From an uncultured Acidimicrobiaceae bacterium (GTDB lineage Bacteria > Actinomycetota > Acidimicrobiia > Acidimicrobiales > Ilumatobacteraceae), in assembly GCA_903919215.1 (NCBI GenBank), contig CAIXHI010000008.1, positions 1 through 11,857 on the forward strand: a stretch of 11,857 nucleotides of DNA, read 5' to 3'. How positions within the stretch are numbered: the stretch's first letter is position 1; each line of letters starts with the position of its first letter. Under the pieces are notes generated by a model. That model was given only the letters and a program-made list of their open reading frames with translations. It ran no database searches and was not told where the DNA came from. Below, piece by piece: positions 1-5,665 of this stretch. The translations under genes and the position numbers were made by a program.

Positions 1-53
1 CATCGCAGTTCGTGGCGTCCAGACGGATCTGCTTGCCAGGAAGGGTTCGTCAT
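1..53 (-). CDS. Start of a DUF2510-type protein (partial, runs off the window)
   Basis: Only the first 17 codons are inside the window. They read MTNPSWQADPSGRHELR. The W-x-x-DPSGRHELR pattern matches the start of the DUF2510 domain (consensus roughly GWYPDPSGRHELRYWDG), a short Trp-rich module common in actinobacterial proteins and often placed before transmembrane segments. The ATG at 53-51 is preceded by GGGAG with a 6-base spacer, a good ribosome binding site. It lies 59 bases downstream of the stop of the AhpD-like gene on the same strand, so it could be co-transcribed or have its own promoter. The family call rests on a short stretch, and what follows the domain cannot be seen. Confidence 0.6.
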   Translation of the reverse strand, partial: MTNPSWQADPSGRHELR

Positions 54-112
54 GGCGTGCTCCCAGCTCGTCGTTGCCCCCCGTTCTAGTCTGCGCCGGG
101 TGGCGGCAACGG

Positions 113-592
113 CTATCTCGCCGGACCCTGGTCGAGGCCGAGGGTACGTAACACCCGGTTCTGTGTGGTGCCGTGCAGTCGAAGGATGATCTCCGCTCGC
201 TGCGTTGGCGTGAAGTGCAACTGCAATTGGCGCACCAAGTCGTCAGGAACGTCGTCGGGAGTGCCGAGGTAGGCATCGACGAATCGCAGGGCGGTCTTGT
301 GTGCTTCGGGGAGGTCGGAGGACTCGTAGTGGTCCACGGCGTCCAAGGTCGCGTCGGTGACACCTGCGCTGTGCGCGGCCTCGTCGCGGTGGCTCTGGCA
401 CAGTTGGCAGTCTTGACGGCGGGCGTTGCGCCAGCGGATCAGTTCGCCCGTCACCGGGTCGAGTGAACCGATGGCGATGGCCTCGGTGAGCACCCGTGAC
501 GCTGCCCGGTCGAGACCGGGTGACAGCGCCCCGGTGCTGACCGCTCCCACGGCGTTGCGACGATCGGGATCGAGTGGCAGACGTACTTTCAC
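113..592 (-). CDS. Carboxymuconolactone decarboxylase / AhpD-like protein with CxxC
   Basis: The product is a 159-residue, mostly helical protein. Residues 54-68 (WRNARRQDCQLCQSH) carry Cys62-x-x-Cys65 and His68 after an Arg-rich helix, the redox or acid-base site expected of the carboxymuconolactone decarboxylase/AhpD superfamily. Members act as peroxidase-like disulfide reductants or as decarboxylases, and sequence alone does not decide which. The His is three residues after the second Cys instead of the commoner four, a variant seen in many uncharacterised members. The GTG start at 592-590 overlaps the stop of the upstream gene as GTGA, so translation is probably coupled. An upstream in-frame start would only extend into the overlapping gene. 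It is the second of two related genes in tandem. Family: fairly sure. Substrate: unknown. Confidence 0.75.
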   Translation of the reverse strand: MKVRLPLDPDRRNAVGAVSTGALSPGLDRAASRVLTEAIAIGSLDPVTGELIRWRNARRQDCQLCQSHRDEAAHSAGVTDATLDAVDHYESSDLPEAHKTALRFVDAYLGTPDDVPDDLVRQLQLHFTPTQRAEIILRLHGTTQNRVLRTLGLDQGPAR

Positions 593-1071
593 GACGGATC
601 TCCCAGGTGGACGGCGGGTGGTTCCACGCCCAATACCAGACAGACACGTTGCAGCTGTTCGAAGGCCCACAGCGCGCTGACGAAGGCATGGCACTCGGCG
701 GCACCGATGGCGTCCACCACGGCTGCAACCTGTTCGTCGGTGATGCCGTTCACATCGACGACGAACTGCTCGGTCAGCGCCAGGCAGAGGCGTTCACGCT
801 CGCCGAAGAGTGGCGACGTGGGCCACTGGCGCAGGTCGGACACCATCTCGTCGGTCAGTCCGGCCCCACGTGCTCGTGTCGAGTGCAGCGCGTGTGCCGT
901 CGTGGCGCCGATCAGCTGCGCGATACGTAGGCGAGCAAGTTCCAGCAGCATCGCGTCGCCGCGGTCCCACATCAGCCGCTGAGCATCCTCGGCTGCAGCG
1001 AACGCAGCAGGTGCCAGTAGCGCGGCATCGGCCCAGGTGGTCACTCCGGCATCGTCGAGCAGGTGCATCAT
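589..1071 (-). CDS. AhpD-like / carboxymuconolactone decarboxylase paralogue lacking the cysteines
   Basis: The 160-residue helical protein has the family pattern LARLRIAQLIGATTAHALHS at residues 45-64. Where AhpD-like proteins normally have CxxCxxxH, this one has Ala56-T-T-Ala59-x-x-x-His63: both cysteines are replaced by alanine while the histidine is kept. The body (GLTDEMVSDLRQWPTSPLFGERERLCLALTEQF) also fits the family, where a 'lt..er..l..ae..' helix follows the active site. Thiol chemistry is therefore unlikely; a structural partner of the downstream Cys-containing paralogue, or decarboxylase-type chemistry, is possible. The start codon pair ATGATG overlaps the stop of a 15-codon ORF, and the stop overlaps the next GTG start. 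Family: good. Function: unknown. Confidence 0.72.
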   Translation of the reverse strand: MMHLLDDAGVTTWADAALLAPAAFAAAEDAQRLMWDRGDAMLLELARLRIAQLIGATTAHALHSTRARGAGLTDEMVSDLRQWPTSPLFGERERLCLALTEQFVVDVNGITDEQVAAVVDAIGAAECHAFVSALWAFEQLQRVCLVLGVEPPAVHLGDPS

Positions 1072-1115
1072 CCCGTGGTCCCGAAGATCTCGGCTTTGGT
1101 GAGGGTGTTGCTCAT
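1068..1115 (-). CDS. 15-codon mini-ORF linking SDR remnant and AhpD-like gene
   Basis: This reading frame encodes MSNTLTKAEIFGTTG. Its ATG overlaps the TGA of the SDR fragment (ATGA), and its TGA lies inside the ATGATG start of the next gene, so ribosomes could pass down the chain by re-initiation. There is no good ribosome binding site of its own. It may be the remaining N-terminus of a deleted gene or a coupling leader. No homology can be claimed for 15 residues. Confidence 0.3.
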   Translation of the reverse strand: MSNTLTKAEIFGTTG

Positions 1116-1204
1116 CGTGCTGCCGTCGCCATCATCGCGGCGATGACTCGACCGATCCCTTTGGTTGCACCGGTGACGATCGCCACCTTGCCCTCAAGTC
1201 GCAT
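1112..1204 (-). pseudogene. Truncated short-chain dehydrogenase/reductase (30 codons left)
   Basis: The frame reads MRLEGKVAIVTGATKGIGRV, then IAAMMATAAR and a TGA stop. The first 22-25 residues are a textbook SDR N-terminus: beta-strand KVAIVTG followed by the cofactor loop TGATKGIG (TGxxxGxG), which binds NAD(P)H. A full SDR has about 250 residues with a YxxxK active site, and none of that is in the window. The start looks intact: ATG at 1204-1202 with AGGGGG seven bases upstream. Translation can therefore still begin here, and the ATGA overlap passes it to the next frame. The best reading is an internal deletion that removed most of an SDR gene at the head of the operon, leaving a short coupled leader. 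A selected leader-peptide role is the alternative. Confidence 0.65.
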
Positions 1205-1290
1205 GCGGTACCCCCTGGTCCGTAGTGGTCGACACACTACTCAGACACTGTCCGCGCGAGTTGTCCCCTGTAATGGTGCAGACTGCGGGA
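1205..1290. promoter_or_regulatory. Divergent intergenic region with a small inverted repeat
   Basis: The gap separates the minus-strand SDR-remnant operon from the plus-strand small protein. It contains GTAGTG (1222-1227) and its reverse complement CACTAC (1235-1240) around a GTCGAC centre, which could be an operator for either side. The AGGGGG at 1211-1216 (read on the minus strand) is the ribosome binding site of the SDR remnant. No convincing -35/-10 pair was found on either strand. Confidence 0.3.
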
Positions 1291-1530
1291 ATGGGATTCG
1301 AAGTACACATCGTGGTGGAGCTTCGTAAGCCACCCACTGAAGCATTGATGAGCGAACTCGACCACAAGTTCGAGGTGGCTGCGCACGAGCACGGTACGAA
1401 GACGGTGAGCATCACCGAGCATGTGTCGGTTGCCAACGAGGCCGACGCAGTCGCGTTTGTGCAGTCGTTGGTGATGGACGCGATGCCGGAGAACTCAAAG
1501 GTGTTGACAGTCGCAACCGAAGCCGACTGA
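1291..1530 (+). CDS. Small hypothetical protein, predicted beta-alpha-beta-alpha-beta fold
   Basis: I do not recognise this 79-residue protein. The hydrophobic pattern alternates: strand FEVHIVVEL, amphipathic helix from TEALMSELDHKFEVAAHEHG, strand KTVSITEHVSV, helix EADAVAFVQSLVMDAM, strand KVLTVATEAD. This is an order compatible with a ferredoxin-like or ACT-like alpha/beta fold, but that is inference. It has no cysteines, signal peptide or membrane segment. In-frame starts also exist at 1273 (ATG) and 1225 (GTG); I prefer 1291 because the protein-like pattern begins there, though the purine stretch GCGGGA touches the ATG and is not a properly spaced ribosome binding site. Its TGA abuts the TCA (stop) of the convergent molybdenum-hydroxylase small subunit with no base between them. 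Confidence 0.6.
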   Translation: MGFEVHIVVELRKPPTEALMSELDHKFEVAAHEHGTKTVSITEHVSVANEADAVAFVQSLVMDAMPENSKVLTVATEAD

Positions 1531-2004
1531 TCAGCTGCCCTGCAACTCCGCAGCGGTTCGCTGAACGGCCTCGACGATCTTGGTGTACCCGGTGCAACGG
1601 CACAGGTTGCCCGACAGTCCGACGCGCACTTCCTCTTCCGTGGGAGCGGGTGTGCGCTGCAGCAGTGCCGTGGCCGACATGATCATCCCGGGTGTGCAGA
1701 AGCCGCACTGCACGCCACCTGCTGCCAACAGGTTGCGCTGCAGCGGGTGCATCGCGTCACCGATCAGCACGCCCTCCACGGTGGTGATCTCGCGGCCTTG
1801 TGCCTGCATTGCGAGATAGCTGCACGAGTTCACAGGCTGTCCGTCGAGCAGCACCATGCATGCGCCGCACTCGCAATCGTCGCAGCCTTCCTTGGTGCCG
1901 GTGAGGCCCACCTCGCCACGGATGACGCTGAGCAGGTTGCGACCTTGGTCGATCGTGACGGGGTACTGCATGCCGTTGACAGAGAGGATGATGGATTCGC
2001 TCAT
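1531..2004 (-). CDS. Molybdenum hydroxylase small subunit, two [2Fe-2S] clusters
   Basis: The 157-residue protein is the iron-sulfur subunit of a xanthine dehydrogenase-family enzyme and passes electrons from the molybdenum centre to FAD. The N-terminal plant-ferredoxin-like domain has Cys41, Cys46, Cys49 and Cys61 (GCDDCECGAC...NSC). The C-terminal helical domain has Cys100-G-F-Cys103-TPG and Cys135-R-Cys137-TGY for the second cluster. All eight expected ligands are present and the length is normal. Unusual: a ninth cysteine, Cys44, stands between the first two ligands of cluster one, where a small residue such as Gly is usual. The ATG overlaps the stop of the FAD subunit as ATGA. It is the last gene of the large-medium-small operon. 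The enzyme type is certain; the substrate is not. Confidence 0.93.
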   Translation of the reverse strand: MSESIILSVNGMQYPVTIDQGRNLLSVIRGEVGLTGTKEGCDDCECGACMVLLDGQPVNSCSYLAMQAQGREITTVEGVLIGDAMHPLQRNLLAAGGVQCGFCTPGMIMSATALLQRTPAPTEEEVRVGLSGNLCRCTGYTKIVEAVQRTAAELQGS

Positions 2005-2900
2005 GATGCGGCTCCGATGCCGAGAGTGCGGTTGACGGGAATGGCGATGGTTTCGCCCGCTGCCCGGCGGGCTGCGGCTACAACAGCTCGGCGGGCCATG
2101 ACACCGACAGTGTGTCGCCGGTAACGATCGCTAGCGCGAACATCGCTGATCGGTGTGGCTTGTTCGGATGCGGCGGCGGCGACTGCATCGGCCACATCAT
2201 CGACACTGCCGACGAGCGTGTCGAGACCCGTCACCGACACGATGGTGGGGCCGACAGCGGACAGTGCCACCCGTACCGCGGCGACTGTGCCGTCGGCTGC
2301 CAGCGTGATGTTCGCCGCAGCACCGACGACAGCGATCTCCATCGCCCGGCGATACTCCAGTCGCAAATACGCGCTGCCACTGTTGGGCGCCGGCTGCGGC
2401 AAGTGCACCGCGACGCACAGTTCGTCGGGCTGTGCGATCGTGCGCCCCGGACCGGACCACAGCTCGCCGATCGGCACCCGGCGGGTGCCGTGCACCGAAC
2501 GCAGTTCGACTTCGGCGCCGAGCACGACGAGCCCGGCCCCGGTGTCCATCGCCGGGCTGGCGTTCATCACGTTGCCACCGATGGTGCCGACATGGCGTGT
2601 GGCCGGCGATCCGACGAGCGCGCTGCCGTCGGCGAGCGCTGAGTACGAACCGGCGAGCACCGGGTGGTGCTCGATCGCGTGGTGCGACACGTTGGCTCCC
2701 AGCGTGACGCCACCGTTGCCGGCGCCGACGGTGATCTCGTCGAGACCGGCGATGCGGTCGATGGCGACGAGGTCGGCGGGCAGGGCGGCCTTTCCGTGCC
2801 GGGCCCCGACGACGAGGTCGGTACCACCTGCGATCGGGCGGGCTCCGGCAGCGATCGCGGCCAGAGCGTCCTCGACAGTGCGAGCGATGGTGAAGCTCAT
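2001..2900 (-). CDS. Molybdenum hydroxylase medium subunit, FAD-binding
   Basis: The 299-residue protein is the FAD-binding subunit of a xanthine dehydrogenase/CO dehydrogenase-family enzyme (CoxM/HcrB type). The two FAD signatures are clear: AGGTDL at residues 24-29, and TIGGNVMNASPAMD at 106-119. The C-terminal third (from about residue 180) fits the CO dehydrogenase flavoprotein C-terminal domain: EYRRAMEIAVVGAAANI, then VALSAVGPT. AGGTDL is the form seen in xanthine dehydrogenase-like and aromatic-type enzymes and differs from the AGGQSL common in CO dehydrogenases. The ATG at 2900-2898 was chosen because it overlaps the large-subunit stop as ATGA and because the fold begins there; the open frame continues upstream only as a shadow of the large subunit. 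It hands electrons from the iron-sulfur subunit to an external acceptor. Confidence 0.92.
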   Translation of the reverse strand: MSFTIARTVEDALAAIAAGARPIAGGTDLVVGARHGKAALPADLVAIDRIAGLDEITVGAGNGGVTLGANVSHHAIEHHPVLAGSYSALADGSALVGSPATRHVGTIGGNVMNASPAMDTGAGLVVLGAEVELRSVHGTRRVPIGELWSGPGRTIAQPDELCVAVHLPQPAPNSGSAYLRLEYRRAMEIAVVGAAANITLAADGTVAAVRVALSAVGPTIVSVTGLDTLVGSVDDVADAVAAAASEQATPISDVRASDRYRRHTVGVMARRAVVAAARRAAGETIAIPVNRTLGIGAAS

Positions 2901-5209
2901 GCCGCACCGCCGATCGTGTTCTGCGCAACCTCTTGCAGGGCGTCCCACACACGTTCGGCGGTCATCGGTAACTGTCGCACCGGGGCACCGACCAACTGAG
3001 CGATCGCGTTGGCGATGGCCGCTGCAGTGGCAACGTTCGGCGCCTCGGCCAACCCCTTGGCGCCGTGGGGGCCGGCGTTGGGTGTGTTGATCTGCACGAA
3101 ATGGATGTCCATCGGCGGGGCGTCGGCGCAAGTCTGCAGCTTGTAGTCCAGTAGGCCGGCGTTGCGTTGATGCGCTTCGTTGTCGTAGCTGGTGCCCTCG
3201 GTGAGTGCCTGGCCGATACCCATCAGGACCCCGCCTTGCACCTGCCCCTCGGCGCCGAGGGGGTTGATGATCGTGCCCGAGTCGTGCGCCGCGGCGACGT
3301 GCATGATGCGGGCGACGCCGGTGTCGCGGTCGAGCTTCACCCGCACGGCGTGGCAGCTGAACTGGGGGGCGACCCAGGCGGCCACGCCAGCGTCACCCAC
3401 GCACGTGGACCCGGAGATGGGAGGTGGCCCGGGCGGCATTCCCGAGCCGTGACCGATGAGCAGTTCGCCTCCGGCGGCGATGCCGGCGAGGGTGGCAATG
3501 GGGACGGCTCGGTCGGGGGTGCCAGCGACAAAGGCCTGGCCGTTGGCAAGCACGATGTCGGCCGGATCAGCCTCGAGATGATCAGCCGCGAGCGCCCGCA
3601 ACTGTTCAGCGATCTGCGCTGCTGCAGCAATCACCGCCCGACCGTTGTTGAACAGGGTCTGCGAGCCGGTGGCACCCATGTCGTAGGGGGCGACGCTGGT
3701 GTCTTGGTAGACGAGTTGGAAGTCTGCTGCCGACATACCCAGTTCATCGGCGGCCAGTTGGGGCAGGGTCATCACCGAGCCGGTGCCGCACTCTTGCGCG
3801 CCGGTGATGATCTGTGCGCTGCCGTCGCCGTCGATCTTCACGTACGCGCCCGACGGCACTGCGAAACTCGGCCACCAGCCGATGGCGACGCCGATGGCCT
3901 CGTCACCGGGCAGTTGCTGTCCGTAGCCGGCCATCCGTGCGGCCCGCTCGATGCACTCCTGTACGCCGATCTCGCCGTAGGTCTGGCCGCTGGGCCCCTC
4001 GGCGCCAGTATCGACGGCATTGAGCTGCCGGAACGCCACGGGGTCCATACCGATTGCTCGGGCAACTTCGTCGGTGTGCGACTCGAGTGCCCAACACGTC
4101 TGCGGTGCTGTTGGTGCGCGCACGGAACCGGAGGGTTGGTGGTTGGTGTACGCGAGGTGCGCTTCGGCGAGCAAGTTGGGAATGCGGTACGGCCCGAGGG
4201 CGTGCATTGCACCGAGCTGGCTGAAGAAGCCGGCGTCGGCGGTGTAGGCGCCGTTGTCGAGCACCATCGTCACCCGCCGGGCGACGATCCGGCCATCGCT
4301 GCTGACCCCGGTCTCGAAGTCGTAGCAGATGCTTTCGCGACGCTTGTCGGGGGCGAGGAACTCTTCGCGACGGCTGAACAGCAGACGCACCGGCCGGCGC
4401 GCTGCTTTGGCGAGTGCGGCGATGTGCGCCTCGAAGTGGAACCCGCACTTACCGCCAAAGCCACCACCGAGGTGGGGGACGATGATGCGTACCCGGTTGG
4501 CCGGTAGCTCGAGCGTCTCGCACACACCGGCGCGGGCGTCGTAGGGCACCTGGGTGGTGGTCCAGATGGTGACCTTGTCACCTTCCCACTGAGCGACGAT
4601 CGCGCGGGGTTCGATCGGGGCCGCGTGGCAGCCATCTGCGTCGTAGCGACTGCGCACCACAACGGCAGCCTCGGCCATGCCGCGGTCGACATCGCCCTTG
4701 GCGATCGATGAGAACGACGCGTCGTTGCGTTCGCGGACGAGTGCGCCGCTGGCTCCGTAGCTGGCCCAGTCGGTGTGCACGAGGGGGGCATCGGCGGTGA
4801 GTGCGGCCTCCGGATCGTTGACGACGGGGAGCGGTTCGTACTCCACCACGATCGCGTCGACGGCCCGCTGGGCGGTGGCCGCGTCGACAGCGGCGACAGC
4901 GGCGACGATCTCTGCCTCGAAGCGCACCACGCCATCGGCGAACAACGTGCGGTCCTGCACGAACCCACCGAAACGCACATTGGGCACGTCGGCCTGCGTG
5001 AGTACGGCGAACACGCCAGGGATCGCTTTCGCTGCGGTCGTGTCCAGGCGGGTGATGCGACCGTGGGCGATCCCGGCGTATTTGAACTTCGCCGCGAGCA
5101 TGCCGGTGAGCGTGAGGTCGGCGGTGTAGCGCCCGCTGCCGGTGACCTTGTCGGGGCCATCAGCGCGGATGAAACGTGCGGGATTCGGGGCAGGTGTGCT
5201 GATCGTCAT
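2897..5209 (-). CDS. Molybdenum hydroxylase large subunit, molybdopterin-cytosine-dinucleotide type
   Basis: The 770-residue catalytic subunit (family usual 750-800) has an N-terminal a/b-hammerhead domain (GSGRYTADL, about 24-140) and two Mo-cofactor-binding domains. Visible motifs are GGGFGGK at 248-254, SVRAP at 362-366, QECGTG at 472-477, a QGGVLMGIGQAL cofactor segment at 657-668, and GAKGLAE with the likely catalytic Glu722. At the position where true CO dehydrogenases have the AYxCSFR loop there is GSVRAPTAPQ, so this is not a form I CO dehydrogenase. An N-heterocycle, aldehyde, purine or aryl-CoA type substrate is possible. The ATG at 5209-5207 has AAGGAG nine bases upstream and defines the start; an upstream in-frame start is not needed. 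There is no signal peptide, so the enzyme is cytoplasmic. No cofactor-maturation genes (XdhC, MobA-like) are in the window. Confidence 0.93.
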   Translation of the reverse strand: MTISTPAPNPARFIRADGPDKVTGSGRYTADLTLTGMLAAKFKYAGIAHGRITRLDTTAAKAIPGVFAVLTQADVPNVRFGGFVQDRTLFADGVVRFEAEIVAAVAAVDAATAQRAVDAIVVEYEPLPVVNDPEAALTADAPLVHTDWASYGASGALVRERNDASFSSIAKGDVDRGMAEAAVVVRSRYDADGCHAAPIEPRAIVAQWEGDKVTIWTTTQVPYDARAGVCETLELPANRVRIIVPHLGGGFGGKCGFHFEAHIAALAKAARRPVRLLFSRREEFLAPDKRRESICYDFETGVSSDGRIVARRVTMVLDNGAYTADAGFFSQLGAMHALGPYRIPNLLAEAHLAYTNHQPSGSVRAPTAPQTCWALESHTDEVARAIGMDPVAFRQLNAVDTGAEGPSGQTYGEIGVQECIERAARMAGYGQQLPGDEAIGVAIGWWPSFAVPSGAYVKIDGDGSAQIITGAQECGTGSVMTLPQLAADELGMSAADFQLVYQDTSVAPYDMGATGSQTLFNNGRAVIAAAAQIAEQLRALAADHLEADPADIVLANGQAFVAGTPDRAVPIATLAGIAAGGELLIGHGSGMPPGPPPISGSTCVGDAGVAAWVAPQFSCHAVRVKLDRDTGVARIMHVAAAHDSGTIINPLGAEGQVQGGVLMGIGQALTEGTSYDNEAHQRNAGLLDYKLQTCADAPPMDIHFVQINTPNAGPHGAKGLAEAPNVATAAAIANAIAQLVGAPVRQLPMTAERVWDALQEVAQNTIGGAA

Positions 5210-5304
5210 CGAGTGGTGCTCCTTCGGCCCCCCAATATGACAGATGTGGGGCCTCCAGCCGAGTTGGAGAAGTAGGTGTGCACAGAGTGCCGTAATGTGC
5301 ACAT
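5210..5304. promoter_or_regulatory. Divergent promoter region: twin TGTGCACA operators and leaderless antitoxin promoter
   Basis: Two identical 8-base palindromes TGTGCACA lie at 5277-5284 and 5296-5303, 19 bases centre to centre. The second extends to ATGTGCACAT and touches the antitoxin ATG. Phd/YefM antitoxins are known to repress their own operons through short TGTACA-like palindromes, so this is a natural autoregulatory operator. TAATGT at 5293-5298 is a fitting -10 box that would start transcription at 5305, the A of the ATG, giving a leaderless mRNA; no ribosome binding site is present, which agrees. No clear -35 is seen. On the minus strand the only clear signal is the AAGGAG of the Mo-hydroxylase large subunit; CATATT (read from 5238-5233) is a weak -10 candidate. 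Confidence 0.55.
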
Positions 5305-5598
5305 ATGAACGTCGGCGTGCGCGAACTGAAACAGCACCTCTCCGACTACCTCGATCGTGCCGCTGGCGGTGAGGTCATTCAGGTCACCGACCGTGGCGTG
5401 CCGAAGGTGCAGATCGTTCCGGTCCCGGGGGCCGGCCAGATGGCCCGTGGTGTCGATGAGGGGTGGCTGCGTCCGCCGGTTCGTTCCGAACCGCTGTCAG
5501 CGCTGCACCGCGCTGCAGGACGCCGGCGGATCACCGAAGTGCTTGCGGACGACCGCGGCGTCGTCGCTGCCGGTTGTGGAAGATCTCAAGGGATCTAA
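5305..5598 (+). CDS. Phd/YefM-family antitoxin without adjacent toxin
   Basis: The 97-residue protein begins MNVGVRELKQHLSDYLDRAA and continues GGEVIQVTDRGVPKVQIVPV, a typical Phd/YefM (prevent-host-death) N-terminal DNA-binding domain: strand, amphipathic helices, then the 'V-T-x-R-G-x-P' turn and last strand. Such proteins neutralise a PIN-domain (VapC) or Doc/YoeB toxin through their C-terminal tail and autorepress the operon. The part from about residue 48 (ARGVDEGWLRPP... ITEVLADDRG) resembles the toxin-binding tail of actinobacterial VapB-like members. The last residues (VVAAGCGRSQGI) look atypical. Normally a toxin gene overlaps or follows within a few bases; here the next plus-strand bases hold no such frame and a convergent hydrolase gene follows. 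It is therefore an orphan, either a decayed pair or an independent regulator. Confidence 0.8.
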   Translation: MNVGVRELKQHLSDYLDRAAGGEVIQVTDRGVPKVQIVPVPGAGQMARGVDEGWLRPPVRSEPLSALHRAAGRRRITEVLADDRGVVAAGCGRSQGI

Positions 5599-5632
5599 CC
5601 GGTCGTCGCAACACTGGCCAGTTGGAGCAAGT

Positions 5633-5665
5633 GTAGGTGCTCGTTGAGGGCGCCGAGCGACCTAC
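5633..5665. terminator. Hairpin between convergent antitoxin and hydrolase genes
   Basis: GTAGGT-GCTCG (5633-5643) pairs with CGAGC-(G)-ACCTAC (5654-5665), an 11-bp stem with one bulged G and a 10-base loop. It lies between two convergent genes and overlaps the hydrolase stop codon. There is no T-tract on either strand, so it is at best a GC-type bidirectional terminator. Confidence 0.4.

Noticed and set aside
72..111. Terminator or operator from CGTTGCC...GGCAACG downstream of the second AhpD-like gene
   Set aside because: Only a 7-bp stem with a 26-base loop and no T-tract; too weak to list as a feature.
2155..3090. A 311-codon plus-strand frame opposite the FAD subunit
   Set aside because: Shadow of the real gene; low-complexity Ala/Pro/Arg/Ser composition and no plausible start context.
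3167..4507. A 446-codon open frame on the plus strand opposite the Mo-hydroxylase large subunit
   Set aside because: It is antisense to a gene with unmistakable motifs; long empty frames are expected in GC-rich DNA, and the translation has no domain-like pattern.
2897..5209. Calling the operon a CO dehydrogenase (coxLMS)
   Set aside because: The AYxCSFR active-site loop with its copper-binding Cys is absent, and the FAD subunit has AGGTDL, so only the wider family name is safe.
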